A DNA stretch of 64,000 nt from Pseudomonadales bacterium (lineage in GTDB: Bacteria; Pseudomonadota; Gammaproteobacteria; Pseudomonadales; UBA7239). The stretch covers positions 1-64,000 of the forward strand of contig JANQLY010000023.1 in assembly GCA_028280345.1 (NCBI GenBank), in the 5' to 3' direction. Below, one piece after another: positions 20,768 through 29,726 of the stretch. Each line of letters opens with the position of its first letter. Within the stretch, counting starts at the first letter, position 1. Position numbers and translations under genes: made by a program. The notes below the pieces were generated by a model that searched no databases, was not told where the DNA came from, and saw nothing but the letters and a program-made list of their open reading frames with translations.

Positions 20768-21346
20768 TCACAACAACTCCTGTTTCACAGCGTAAATACC
20801 CGGCGCATTGCGCAGATATCCCTTGTAATCCATACCGCAACCAAAGACATAACGGTCCTCAATTTCAAGACCGGTAAAATCTGCAAGAAAACCTGGCGGG
20901 CTGCGACGGTTATGCTTTTTATCGGCAAGCACTGCTGTCAACACAGACGCTGCACCTTCAGCACGACAGAATTCAATTACTTCGTATAAGGTCTGTCCCT
21001 CATCAAGAATATCATCCACAAGCAGTACATGACGCCCTTCAAGCGACTGGTGGGGTTTAACATACCAGCGTAGCTCGCTGTCGCCACGCGTTTGTCCGCG
21101 ATAGCGCGTGGCATGCACAAAATCCACCTGCAAAATAAAATCCAGCCGCGGCAACAATTGTCCAGCTGTAATCAATCCCCCGTTCATCAAACTGATGATC
21201 AACGGGTTTTTATCCTGCAATGCAGCGGTAATATCCTGTGCCAAACGATCCAGTGCCGCATTGACCTCCTGCTCATCATAAAGGCAGTCAGCAGACGATC
21301 TGACCTGCCGGATATGTTCAAGACTGACTGTACTGGCAACACTCAC
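20768..21346 (-). CDS. hypoxanthine(-guanine) phosphoribosyltransferase
   Basis: A 192-residue purine phosphoribosyltransferase that converts hypoxanthine or guanine plus PRPP to IMP or GMP. The PRPP-binding loop is HVLLVDDILDEGQTLYE (about residue 98). The substrate-binding region PLIISLMNGGL lies near residue 47 and the C-terminal hood segment EDRYVFGCGMDYKGYLRNAPGIYAV near residue 160. It overlaps the mscS-family gene upstream by 4 bases and is followed after 34 bases by the methylthioinosine phosphorylase gene. The two consecutive salvage enzymes are probably made from one mRNA. Confidence 0.9.
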   Translation of the reverse strand: MSVASTVSLEHIRQVRSSADCLYDEQEVNAALDRLAQDITAALQDKNPLIISLMNGGLITAGQLLPRLDFILQVDFVHATRYRGQTRGDSELRWYVKPHQSLEGRHVLLVDDILDEGQTLYEVIEFCRAEGAASVLTAVLADKKHNRRSPPGFLADFTGLEIEDRYVFGCGMDYKGYLRNAPGIYAVKQELL

Positions 21347-22455
21347 GTTTGCGGCTCATCCACAGGGCCCGGCTGCACACCATCGGGAATGTGGATCGTG
21401 GAAGTCGGGAATGCCATTTCCGCATCGTGCTGACTGATAATATTGGCAATCTTCAACAACACATCCTGTTTGATAGCGTGAAACTCGATCCAGTCTGTTG
21501 TTTTGGTAAAGGTATAAACAAAGAAATCAATAGAGCATGCAGAAAATTCATTGAAGTTAACGATCAGTGTCTGTTTGTGATCAATATCCGAATGATCGCG
21601 CAACATCTGTTTAACCGCTGCAACAATATCATCCATTTTATCTATATCATCATAGCGAATACCGATCGTTTCATAGATACGTCGATTCAACATACGCGAC
21701 GGGTTTTCCACAGAAATAGTAGTGAACGTTGAGTTGGGTATGTATAGCGGACGTTTGTCAAACGTGCGGATACGGGTCAGACGCCAGCCAATATCCTCTA
21801 CCGTGCCTTCAATCTTTTTATCGGGCGAACGTATCCAGTCACCGACATTAAACGGGCGGTCGAGGTAAATCATCAAGCCGCCAAAAAAGTTGGCGAGCAA
21901 ATCCCTGGCGGCAAAACCCACCGCAATACCACCGATACCACCAAAGGCCAGTACACCGGACACACTGTAGCCCAATGTCTGCATAATAATCAGGATGGAG
22001 GTAATAATTACCGAGGCCCGCAACAGCTTGCCCACAGCAGTTACTGTAGTCTGATCCATCGGCTTTTGGCAAAAGTCCGGGTCGATCAGGTTGATTTCTG
22101 CCGCGCGAATAAAACGGTTTAAAAACCACGTCACCAGAAGAATAACCGCCACCGCACGAACCTGGGTTACCATCTCAAAGATCGGCGCCTCTGAAACCAC
22201 ATAGGCAATATCAACCGCAAAACAAATGCCGTAAATCCAGATAAAGTAACTGACCGGCTTGCCCATTGCGTGCACAAGCGCGTCATCCCAGACATTTTTT
22301 GTTTTACTCGTGTGCTCAATCAAACGGTCAATCATGCGCCGTACAATATAATTGACCGTGAGCGACAAAAACACGATGGCGAACATCTGGCTCGCCCATA
22401 CCTGGGGATGCTCCCCAACTTCGGTAAAAAAATCAATAATCGTCATAAAATCCAT
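21343..22455 (-). CDS. MscS-family mechanosensitive ion channel
   Basis: A 370-residue small-conductance mechanosensitive channel homologue. Four to five hydrophobic segments lie in residues 15-170. The pore-lining segment is SVSGVLAFGGIGGIAVGFAA (near residue 163), rich in Gly and Ala as in the TM3 helix of MscS. It is followed by the beta domain (FGGLMIYLDRPFNVGDWIR, GTVEDIGWRLTRIRTFD, YIPNSTF) and the cytoplasmic C-terminal domain. It is longer at the N terminus than E. coli MscS (286 residues). It starts the short operon with the two purine-salvage genes. Confidence 0.92.
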   Translation of the reverse strand: MDFMTIIDFFTEVGEHPQVWASQMFAIVFLSLTVNYIVRRMIDRLIEHTSKTKNVWDDALVHAMGKPVSYFIWIYGICFAVDIAYVVSEAPIFEMVTQVRAVAVILLVTWFLNRFIRAAEINLIDPDFCQKPMDQTTVTAVGKLLRASVIITSILIIMQTLGYSVSGVLAFGGIGGIAVGFAARDLLANFFGGLMIYLDRPFNVGDWIRSPDKKIEGTVEDIGWRLTRIRTFDKRPLYIPNSTFTTISVENPSRMLNRRIYETIGIRYDDIDKMDDIVAAVKQMLRDHSDIDHKQTLIVNFNEFSACSIDFFVYTFTKTTDWIEFHAIKQDVLLKIANIISQHDAEMAFPTSTIHIPDGVQPGPVDEPQT

Positions 22456-22485
22456 AATCTTGTGTAGCCAATAACCGCAAGCAAA

Positions 22486-23541
22486 TTATTGTAATGATTT
22501 CAGAAAGTCTGTACAGGCTTTATAGCGTTCAGACGATTGTATCTCTTGCAGTGAATGCTGCCCGGCGCGTTGTGCCCGAAATAGCCCAAGCCTGTCTTCA
22601 ATCGGATAATTATCCTGCTCCAGCGCATTGAGCACACATTGTGCTTCCTCCGGGTTATTGCATACGAGTACCATATCGCAACCGGCTGCCAGCGCTACCC
22701 TTGCTCGCTGTGGAAAATCGCCAATCGAGGCAGCACCCGCCATGCTCAAATCATCACTAAACACTACTCCCTTAAATCCAAGACGCTGTGCCAAAACAGT
22801 TTTTAACCAGTATGCGGAGAACACTGCCGGTTTCTCATCCAAGCGGGAATAGACTACATGGGCCGGCATAATGCCGTGCAATAGATTCTGTTCAATCAAC
22901 TGTGCAAACGGCTGAATATCTTTCGCAATAATGGCATCGAGTTCGCGATCATCAACCGGTGTGGTTAAATGGCTGTCTTCACGCACTGAACCGTGACCGG
23001 GAAAATGCTTGCCTACTGCTTGCATGCCCGCATTGTTCATGCCGCGAATAAACGCTGCAGCCACTTGCGCAACCTGCCCCGGTTTATCGCTGAATGCACG
23101 ATCCCCGATAATCGTCGAAAAGCTGTGGTCCACATCCAGTACGGGGGCAAAACTCAAATCAATACCACAGGCAAGTACTTCACTGGCCATTAGCCAGCCA
23201 ACCTCGGCAATGGCATCAAGTGCCTGTTGCCTGTCTGCATCTGTTGAACTTTCCAACCAGTGCTGACCAAGCCGCTGCATCGGTGGCAGTGTTGCAAACC
23301 CCTGCTGCATACGCTGAACTCGTCCACCCTCCTGATCCACCGCAATAATCAGTTCCGGACGAAGATCCCGAATGCTTTGTGTCAGCGCCGCAACCTGAGA
23401 TGGCGAGTCAATATTGCGGGCAAACAAAATAATGCCACCGAGCCAGGGGTGTTTGAGCAGCTCTGTTTCAGCGTCATTGATTTCCAGACCCGCAAGGTCT
23501 GCCATCACTGGCCCGCGCATCACCTGTTTACCCTGTGACAT
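22486..23541 (-). CDS. nagZ: beta-N-acetylhexosaminidase NagZ
   Basis: NagZ (family GH3) removes N-acetylglucosamine from anhydro-muropeptides in the cytoplasm during cell-wall recycling; its product can induce AmpC in some bacteria. The 351-residue protein shows DQEGGRVQRM (residues 69-78), the catalytic loop KHFPGHGSVREDSH (residues 178-191) and the nucleophile region FSDDLSMAG. The annotated ATG has no clear ribosome site; the next ATG, seven codons downstream (MRGPVMADL), fits the usual length of relatives at least as well. It lies alone between the mscS gene and a small plus-strand gene. Confidence 0.95.
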   Translation of the reverse strand: MSQGKQVMRGPVMADLAGLEINDAETELLKHPWLGGIILFARNIDSPSQVAALTQSIRDLRPELIIAVDQEGGRVQRMQQGFATLPPMQRLGQHWLESSTDADRQQALDAIAEVGWLMASEVLACGIDLSFAPVLDVDHSFSTIIGDRAFSDKPGQVAQVAAAFIRGMNNAGMQAVGKHFPGHGSVREDSHLTTPVDDRELDAIIAKDIQPFAQLIEQNLLHGIMPAHVVYSRLDEKPAVFSAYWLKTVLAQRLGFKGVVFSDDLSMAGAASIGDFPQRARVALAAGCDMVLVCNNPEEAQCVLNALEQDNYPIEDRLGLFRAQRAGQHSLQEIQSSERYKACTDFLKSLQ

Positions 23542-23715
23542 GTAAAAAAGCCTTTTACTGCAGTGTTATATAGGGAGAGTCGTTTATGGCAAATGGTAAC
23601 ATACGGTATTGCTCGATGTGTGCTAATCTGTGCCGTGCTGGAAACCACCAGAGCTGTCCATCAACTGTTTCTTACAATTGTTTTACCCCCCGAATGATTA
23701 GTTAATGAGGCGCTT

Positions 23716-24033
23716 ATGATTCACCCCGTTCCCGAAATTCACTGCTGGTATCAAAACACCGAAGACCTTTCCTGGTTTGAAGTGGTCGCGGTAGACGACC
23801 ACGCCAAAACCGTTGAAATACAGGATCAGGAAGGAGCAATTTATGAATATGACCTGAGCAGTTGGCACTTGCTGCCACTCACACCGGTTGCCGCACCTGA
23901 GGATTGGCAAAACTGCTTTGAGCTGTGCAAGGAGGATATGGAAGACCAGGACCACACCATCGTACCGGAAAACTGGTCAGGCTCACTCAACGATATCGAA
24001 CCCGCCTCCCTGCTCGATCTCGAGGATTTCTAA
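23716..24033 (+). CDS. small acidic protein, function unknown
   Basis: A 105-residue, very acidic protein without membrane segments. The N-terminal 60 residues look like a small beta barrel (HCWYQNTEDLSWFEVVAVDDH, split by turns, and VEIQDQEGAIYEYDLSSWHLL). The rest is acidic and probably extended (PEDWQNCF, ENWSGSLNDIEP). Similar short proteins are common in gammaproteobacteria; from memory they may be DUF6763, which I cannot verify. The ATG is 12 bases after TTAATGAGGCG. Convergent with the LOG-family gene. Confidence 0.7.
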   Translation: MIHPVPEIHCWYQNTEDLSWFEVVAVDDHAKTVEIQDQEGAIYEYDLSSWHLLPLTPVAAPEDWQNCFELCKEDMEDQDHTIVPENWSGSLNDIEPASLLDLEDF

Positions 24034-24050
24034 GGCCACTGGCCATCCTG

Positions 24051-24737
24051 TCAGGCCATCCACCCCAGTAAACTGTCGTCATCCACATCGACACTGGAAG
24101 GCTCAGCCCTGACATAATCACTAATCAACTGCGCTGCCTGCTCTGCGTTATCCACCAGTTTAAGCAACTGCAAGTCAGACTCATCAATGCAACCCTGCTC
24201 TAGCATGGTGCTCTGCATCCAGTCTATGAGACCCTGCCAGTACTCCCTGCCAACCAGCACGATGGGAAATTTGCCCGCCTTTCCGGTTTGTACGAGGGTC
24301 AACGCCTCAAACAGCTCATCCATTGTGCCGTAGCCCCCCGGATAAATCACAAAACCCACCGCGTGTTTGACAAACATAAACTTGCGCACAAAAAAGTAAC
24401 GAAACTCCAGACTTGTCGTCTGATAACTATTCGCACTCTGCTCGTGGGGCAACTGGATATTCAGGCCAACAGAATTGCCGCCCTGTTCAAAGGCGCCCCG
24501 GTTGGCACCTTCCATAATACCTGGCCCACCACCGGTAATGACCGCAAGTCCCTCGGCAGTTAACAACTCGCCAAGCTTGCGCACATCCTGGTAGTACGGA
24601 TTATCTTCACCGAGCCGGGCGCTGCCAAAAACCGTTACCGCGGGGCCGAGTTTGATAAGGCGCTCTGTGCCATCGACCAGCTCCGACTGGATGCGCAGCA
24701 CACGCCATGCCTCGGGCATTTTCGCTTCATGCATCAT
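24051..24737 (-). CDS. LOG-family / TIGR00730 Rossmann-fold protein
   Basis: A 228-residue protein of the LONELY GUY family, whose tested members hydrolyse nucleoside monophosphates to base plus ribose 5-phosphate (in plants, cytokinin activation). The family signatures are GGGPGIMEGANRGAFEQGG (near residue 68) and PGGYGTMDELFEAL (near residue 132). A second in-frame ATG two codons in is equally possible (MHEAKMPEAWR). It is divergent from lexA. Confidence 0.9.
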   Translation of the reverse strand: MMHEAKMPEAWRVLRIQSELVDGTERLIKLGPAVTVFGSARLGEDNPYYQDVRKLGELLTAEGLAVITGGGPGIMEGANRGAFEQGGNSVGLNIQLPHEQSANSYQTTSLEFRYFFVRKFMFVKHAVGFVIYPGGYGTMDELFEALTLVQTGKAGKFPIVLVGREYWQGLIDWMQSTMLEQGCIDESDLQLLKLVDNAEQAAQLISDYVRAEPSSVDVDDDSLLGWMA

Positions 24738-24797
24738 AATTCTCCTTCGAAAAGCACTGATTCATTGCAGTATAAAACAAATTGGCCGTTGCGAGGC

Positions 24798-24827
24798 TTG
24801 CATTTACAAAAAAATACTGTATATAAT
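24798..24827 (+). promoter_or_regulatory. sigma-70-like promoter of lexA-sulA
   Basis: TTGCAT at 24798-24803 and a perfect TATAAT at 24822-24827, separated by 18 bases, about 105 bases before the lexA start codon. The -10 element and spacer overlap the upstream LexA-box-like site, as expected for autoregulated lexA. Confidence 0.7.
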
Positions 24828-24853
24828 CCCATGTACTGTATAAATAACCAGAT
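24815..24853. promoter_or_regulatory. tandem LexA (SOS) boxes
   Basis: Two sites side by side. The right one is TACTGTATAAATAACCAGAT (24834-24853), with an intact CTG-N10-CAG core at 24836-24851. The left one, starting TACTGTATATAAT at 24815, has CTG at 24817-24819 but CAT instead of CAG at 24830-24832, so it is weaker. They cover and follow the lexA -10 element. E. coli lexA also has two boxes. Confidence 0.85.
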
Positions 24854-24933
24854 AGCCACGTAAGCACAGTAAGCCACAGTAAGCAGAGTGGACAACACTG
24901 AGCCGGGCGCTGGGAGACAACGGGAGAAAAGCC

Positions 24934-25542
24934 ATGCAAAATCTGACAGCGCGACAACAGGAAATCCTTGACCTCATCAAGGACTACCTCAATGAAACCG
25001 GCTACCCCCCCACCCGTGCCGAAATCGCCGAAGAGCTTGGCTTTCGCTCTGCCAATGCCGCCGAAGAGCATCTCAAGGCTCTCGCGCGCAAGGGTGCCAT
25101 CGAAATGGTACCTGGCGCTTCCCGCGGTATCCGATTGCCGGAGCAATCTCTGGGTATCCCGATAGTTGGCCGCGTTGCAGCCGGTAATCCCATACTTGCC
25201 GAAGAGCATATTGAGGATTACTGCGAAATGCCCGACCATTTTTTTCACCCACGTGTCGATTTCTTTCTTGAAGTGCGTGGCATGAGTATGAAAGACATCG
25301 GCATTATGGACGGCGACCTGCTCGCCGTACACAGCACACAGGACGCAAGCAATGGTGAAATTATCGTTGCGCGCATTGACGATGAAGTCACTGTCAAACG
25401 CCTCAAGCGCGGCCGCAGCAAATACCAGTTACAGCTGCTCCCCGAAAACGAGGAGTTTGAACCCATAGATGTTGATTTGCGCGAACAGGACTTCGCAATT
25501 GAAGGCCTGAGTGTCGGTGTTATTCGCCGCGGCAATCACTAG
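24934..25542 (+). CDS. lexA: LexA repressor
   Basis: LexA represses the SOS regulon and cleaves itself when RecA filaments form on damaged DNA. The 202-residue protein has the winged-helix DNA-binding domain (residues 1-65, [21 protein letters not shown]), the cleavage site Ala83-Gly84 in [12 protein letters not shown], the nucleophile Ser118 in GMSMKD and the general base Lys155 in VTVKRLK, each one residue lower than in E. coli. Two LexA-box-like sites and a promoter stand upstream, so it is autoregulated. A GGGAG site precedes the ATG. sulA follows after 44 bases. Confidence 0.98.
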   Translation: MQNLTARQQEILDLIKDYLNETGYPPTRAEIAEELGFRSANAAEEHLKALARKGAIEMVPGASRGIRLPEQSLGIPIVGRVAAGNPILAEEHIEDYCEMPDHFFHPRVDFFLEVRGMSMKDIGIMDGDLLAVHSTQDASNGEIIVARIDDEVTVKRLKRGRSKYQLQLLPENEEFEPIDVDLREQDFAIEGLSVGVIRRGNH

Positions 25543-25586
25543 TCCATCGTGGCACGCAGCTGATACGACAACAAACGGAGCCCCCC

Positions 25587-26102
25587 ATGCAAGCCTCTCT
25601 TTTTAATACTGAATTGCACAATCTCAAGGCATGCACAGCCTCACTATCTGCGTTTGGCAGCCAAGGCTACTCACAAACGCAACGCACTACGCATGAAAAA
25701 GCACCGGATATTACAGCGCCTGTACAGATTCCACCTGCAGTACAGCCGCATGTAACCCACTTGCAGATGGATTTTACCAATCCGCATGCACTGTCGATTC
25801 TGCTACCCACTCTCTCCTGGCACAGCCATCACAACGAACAGCGCTGGATCACCTGGCTTGCTGCAGAATTTCTTGAGCGTTCAACGCTGGAAAATTACGA
25901 TGTGGATTTATCTTGCCTGCGTATGCTGGTGGATAGCTCTCAGGAACACTCCCCCTGGCGCCTGTTATTAACAGCCTTACGCAATGGCAGCAGTACACTC
26001 GTAGTAGCTAACCTGCCGACACTCAATGCAGAACAATTATTTGAGTTGAATCACGCCGCCCACAGTGGCAACTCCCAGGCGCTTATTCTAACCACACCCT
26101 GA
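25587..26102 (+). CDS. sulA: SulA-like cell division inhibitor
   Basis: A 171-residue homologue of SulA, which blocks FtsZ polymerisation during the SOS response. The match lies in the C-terminal 100 residues: LSILLPTLSWHSHHNEQRWITWL, read in two halves, then SPWRLLLTALRNGSSTLVVANLP and NAEQLFELNHAAHSGNSQALIL, which correspond to the RALRTGNYSVVIGWL and AANEGNAMGFIM regions of E. coli SulA. The N-terminal 60 residues are variable. The position directly after lexA under the same LexA boxes, as in pseudomonads, supports the call. ACGGAG precedes the ATG. Confidence 0.85.
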   Translation: MQASLFNTELHNLKACTASLSAFGSQGYSQTQRTTHEKAPDITAPVQIPPAVQPHVTHLQMDFTNPHALSILLPTLSWHSHHNEQRWITWLAAEFLERSTLENYDVDLSCLRMLVDSSQEHSPWRLLLTALRNGSSTLVVANLPTLNAEQLFELNHAAHSGNSQALILTTP

Positions 26103-26171
26103 TACCCTGATAGAAAGAAAACCTGAATACTGAAATACAGGATACACAGTGAGCAGGAAAACTACCGCGTG

Positions 26172-28799
26172 TTATTTCGCACCCTTCTCCTGTGCAACCC
26201 ACTTTCCTCCTGTATAAAACGCTTTCCAACCGGTTGCCTTGCCATCAATTTCTGATTGCACATACTGCTCTTTGGTTTTACGGCTATAGCGTACTACCGT
26301 TTTGTTGCCATCAGGATCTTCTGTCGGAGCAGAAAACAGGAAAGTATATTTTTTGTCGATTTCCTTTTTATGAGGCAGTAACTCTTCTACTAATGGTGCG
26401 CGGGTTTCACGGTTTTTCGGAAATTGGCTTGCCGCAAGGAACATCCCTGAAGCACCATCCCTGAGCAAATAAAAGTCATCAACTTTCTGGCATTGCAATT
26501 CCGGCATCGGCACCGGATCCATTTTCGGTGGCGCCGGCTCACCATTTTTAAGTAACTTGCGGGTATTCTTGCACTCGGTACAACCAAAGTATTTGCCAAA
26601 ACGACCACTCTTTAGCTGCATCTCAGCGCCACACTTGTCGCAGTCTATCACCGGACCATCGTAGCCTTTTATGCGAAAACTCCCCGTTTCTATTTCGAAG
26701 CCATCACAGTCCGGGTTGTTCCCACAGACATGTAATTTTCTACCTTCATCCACAAGGTAACTATCCATCGCTGTATTGCATTTTTTACAGCGGCGTTTTG
26801 AGCGCAGCAGTTGAACTTCTTCCTCTTCACCACCATCGACACTGACCACTTCATCACCTGGAATCAGGTTTATCGTTGTCTTGCAACGCTCCTTGGGCGG
26901 TAAGGCATAGCCGGAACATCCGAGAAAAACACCTGTGCTTGCAGTGCGAATTTGCATAGAGCGACCACAGGTTGGACATGCAATATCCGTATCCGTCGGG
27001 TCATTCTTGCGCATTCCTTGCTCGGCGTTCTGAGCTTTCTCAAGCTTGTCAGAAAAGTCTTCGTAAAACTGGTCGAGTACATCAACCCATTTCTTTTTAC
27101 CTTCAGCCACTTCATCCAGTGTCTCTTCCATGTTTGCGGTAAAACTGTAATTCATTAAATCTGAAAAACTTTCGCTAAGGCGATCCGTGACAATATCCCC
27201 CATCTTGTTCGCATAAAAACGACGGTTTTCCAGTTTCACATAACCGCGATCCTGAATCGTGGAAATAATCGAGGCATAGGTAGAAGGCCGACCAATCCCT
27301 TTCTTCTCCAGTTCCTTAACAAGGCCCGCTTCGGAAAAGCGTGGTGGCGGTGAAGTAAAGTGCTGACTTGGAAACAGCTCCTTGAGTGTTAGCTTGTCGC
27401 CCACGGCCACATCCGGCACCAGTTGATCACCATCTTTTTTCGTGGTTGGTGGCATCACGCGGGTATAGCCATCAAACTTCATCACGCGCCCTTTCGCACG
27501 CAGCTCATAGTCACCTGCCGCAATATCAATGCGGGTGCTCATATACTGGGCCGGGGTCATCTGGCATGCCACAAACTGTCGCCAGATCAATTCATACAAA
27601 CGCTCACCATCGCGATCCTTAATGCCTGTAAGCTGTGTCGAAGATACCGTCACATCAGAGGGACGAATCGCTTCGTGTGCTTCCTGAGCGCCCTCCTTGC
27701 TCGAATACTGGTTCGGAGATTTTGGTAGATAATCCTTGCCATAATTATCGACAATATAATCGCGACAGGTATTCACCGCTTCCTGACTCAGGTTTGTGGA
27801 GTCTGTACGCATATAGGTAATGTAACCTGCTTCGTACAGTTTCTGTGCAAGCACCATGGTCTTTTTCACACCGAAGCCAAGTCGGGTACTCGCTGCCTGC
27901 TGCAAGGTCGACGTAATAAATGGCGCACTCGGGTTGGTTTTGGTTGGCTTATCTTCGCGATTGGCCACTTCATAGCCGGATTTCTCCAGCGCCTTAACCG
28001 CCGCCATTGCATCTTTTTCATTACCAGGCCGGAAGTTCTTACCGGCCACTTTTACCACATTACACGGCAGCAACTGCTTGTCTGCTGTTGTCAGGTCAGC
28101 GGCAATTTCCCAATACTCTTCCGGAATAAATGCACGAATCTCTCGCTCACGCTCAACGATCAAGCGTACTGCAACGGACTGCACACGACCCGCAGACAGC
28201 CCACGGGCCACTTTTTCCCACAACAGCGGCGACACCATAAAGCCGACAACCCGATCGAGAAAGCGCCGCGCCTGTTGGGCATTAACACGGTTAAGATTGA
28301 GCTCACCGGGCTGCTCAAACGCTTCCTGAATGGCCTTTTTGGTAATTTCATTAAACACAACCCGACTGTAACGACTGTCATCGCCACCGATAGCCTGTTG
28401 TAAATGCCAGGCAATCGCTTCTCCCTCGCGATCAAGGTCCGTTGCGAGATAGATATGATCAGAGTTTTTTGCCAGTTTCTTGAGTTCATCAACCACTTTG
28501 GCCTTACTCGGCAGGATCTCGTAGTTCGCTTTCCAGCCTTTATCCGGGTTGATTCCCATACGGTTAACCAGTTGTTCTTTCGCTTTCTTCTTTTTATAAG
28601 CCGCTTTTTTGGCCGGGGTCATTTTGCGGGTTCTCGCCGCCTGAGCAGCGCGTTCCTTCGGATCCGTTTTGGAGGTGCCACCGGTTGGCAAATCACGCAC
28701 ATGACCGACACTGGACTTCACAACATAGTCCTTGCCGAGATACTTGTTAATTGTTTTCGCCTTGGCAGGCGACTCCACGATAACTAGTGATTTACCCAT
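26172..28799 (-). CDS. topA: DNA topoisomerase I
   Basis: Type IA topoisomerase that relaxes negative supercoils. The 875-residue protein has the Toprim domain ([31 protein letters not shown]), the catalytic tyrosine in [10 protein letters not shown] (Tyr329) and the [14 protein letters not shown] block. Three zinc-binding cysteine clusters follow at the C terminus ([24 protein letters not shown]). A lysine-rich insertion at residues 45-75 in the Toprim domain is usual for gammaproteobacteria. It ends with a basic OB-like tail. About 200 A/T-rich bases precede it and probably hold its promoter. Convergent with sulA with 69 bases between. Confidence 0.97.
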   Translation of the reverse strand: MGKSLVIVESPAKAKTINKYLGKDYVVKSSVGHVRDLPTGGTSKTDPKERAAQAARTRKMTPAKKAAYKKKKAKEQLVNRMGINPDKGWKANYEILPSKAKVVDELKKLAKNSDHIYLATDLDREGEAIAWHLQQAIGGDDSRYSRVVFNEITKKAIQEAFEQPGELNLNRVNAQQARRFLDRVVGFMVSPLLWEKVARGLSAGRVQSVAVRLIVEREREIRAFIPEEYWEIAADLTTADKQLLPCNVVKVAGKNFRPGNEKDAMAAVKALEKSGYEVANREDKPTKTNPSAPFITSTLQQAASTRLGFGVKKTMVLAQKLYEAGYITYMRTDSTNLSQEAVNTCRDYIVDNYGKDYLPKSPNQYSSKEGAQEAHEAIRPSDVTVSSTQLTGIKDRDGERLYELIWRQFVACQMTPAQYMSTRIDIAAGDYELRAKGRVMKFDGYTRVMPPTTKKDGDQLVPDVAVGDKLTLKELFPSQHFTSPPPRFSEAGLVKELEKKGIGRPSTYASIISTIQDRGYVKLENRRFYANKMGDIVTDRLSESFSDLMNYSFTANMEETLDEVAEGKKKWVDVLDQFYEDFSDKLEKAQNAEQGMRKNDPTDTDIACPTCGRSMQIRTASTGVFLGCSGYALPPKERCKTTINLIPGDEVVSVDGGEEEEVQLLRSKRRCKKCNTAMDSYLVDEGRKLHVCGNNPDCDGFEIETGSFRIKGYDGPVIDCDKCGAEMQLKSGRFGKYFGCTECKNTRKLLKNGEPAPPKMDPVPMPELQCQKVDDFYLLRDGASGMFLAASQFPKNRETRAPLVEELLPHKKEIDKKYTFLFSAPTEDPDGNKTVVRYSRKTKEQYVQSEIDGKATGWKAFYTGGKWVAQEKGAK

Positions 28800-28996
28800 A
28801 CGAATATTTAATTCCTGTTTTTCTCCGCCACCAGGCAGGTCAAAATTTTTGGGAGGCGGATTATAAAGGGTGTGATTTAGTGTTGGTCAAGCACTCATTT
28901 ATTAATTTTTCACTTTTATGAAAAAAATCACAACTACAAAGTACATTAGGTATAGTATATAACTAATTGAATTTATTATATTTTATTTGTATAAAC

Positions 28997-29476
28997 CTAT
29001 GGCTGATTGAACACTTGTTGCAGGGCCATCAATTTTTCGTAAATTTGCCCGATAGTGTCCTCTGAACCCTTCTCATGCCAGATTACCGCTACTCCGGTAG
29101 TTGAGAACTCCCAGAGCGCACAATCCGGACCTGGTGAACTGATAATGGTTTGCAACTGAGCCAGGCAATCCGGTGCAATCCTGCCAGTCTCAAGCCACTG
29201 GCCTTCCCCTGCCACGCCGCTGGCAAACAGCACTCCAGACCCTTGCCAGGCTGGCATATGGCGCCCCCAGGGCAGTAGATACTTGAGCATTCCACGGTGT
29301 ACATAACTTTCCGGGTAATTATCCGAGGGGGTAATGACAGTGACACGCAGCCCCTGCTGTCTCGCCTGTTCGCGCAAGCGCGCCTGCTGGCGCTGGCGCT
29401 GATTCGGTATCAGAGGCATTAGCGATGAAATCAAAAAAGCTGCCACAATCACAAAGGCCCAGGCTGCTGTGCTCAT
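28997..29476 (-). CDS. membrane-anchored protein, function unknown
   Basis: A 159-residue protein with one N-terminal membrane helix (residues 4-22, WAFVIVAAFLISSLMPLI), a basic coiled stretch (QRQRQQARLREQARQQG) and a soluble domain of about 115 residues (VTVITPSDN, YLLPWGRHMPAW, FSTTGVAVIWHEKG). I do not recognise a characterised family; a protein like it lies between sulA and topA-adjacent genes in pseudomonads, from memory. Its start overlaps the glutaredoxin stop by 4 bases (ATGA), so the two are translationally coupled. It is the last gene of the FHA operon. Confidence 0.7.
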   Translation of the reverse strand: MSTAAWAFVIVAAFLISSLMPLIPNQRQRQQARLREQARQQGLRVTVITPSDNYPESYVHRGMLKYLLPWGRHMPAWQGSGVLFASGVAGEGQWLETGRIAPDCLAQLQTIISSPGPDCALWEFSTTGVAVIWHEKGSEDTIGQIYEKLMALQQVFNQP

Positions 29477-29718
29477 ATGCTCTCCTCAGCTGCAAGGAAT
29501 CCCGCCAGATCCTCACCACTGAACGGCCAACCAAGCTCTCGCTCGCCGCAAGCCAGTACAGGAATCGTTAAAGCATAACGCTGGTAGACAGCCTCGGACT
29601 GCTCGGCAATATCCACAATTTCCAGATGGTAAGTACCTGCGCGAAGCGTGTCTCCAATAAGCGCAACAGCCTGCTCACACAAGTGGCAGGCTGTTGTACT
29701 GTAGAGAACGAGTTTCAG
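29473..29718 (-). CDS. glutaredoxin-like protein, non-AUG start
   Basis: A small thioredoxin-fold protein of the glutaredoxin-like (DUF836) type, about 81 residues. The redox motif CHLC lies near residue 11 (LVLYSTTACHLCEQA), followed by LEIVDIAE, the cis-proline region IPVLACGE and the C-terminal helix. No ATG, GTG or TTG precedes the CxxC in frame after the FHA stop codon; the only candidates are CTG at 29718, ATT at 29721 or ATT at 29727, which overlaps the FHA stop. The first ordinary start (TTG at 29682) lies inside the CHLC motif and would destroy it. Coordinates use the CTG. Translation by coupling with the FHA gene is likely. Confidence 0.75.
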   Translation of the reverse strand: MKLVLYSTTACHLCEQAVALIGDTLRAGTYHLEIVDIAEQSEAVYQRYALTIPVLACGERELGWPFSGEDLAGFLAAEESI

Positions 29719-29726
29719 AATACCAA

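Noticed and set aside
24855..24893. Three similar TAAGC(C)ACAGT words in the lexA leader
   Set aside because: Short and irregular; probably chance in a leader of this length.
24727..25332. Long minus-strand open frame antisense to lexA
   Set aside because: lexA on the other strand has all functional residues; this frame has no ribosome site and would cross the LexA boxes.
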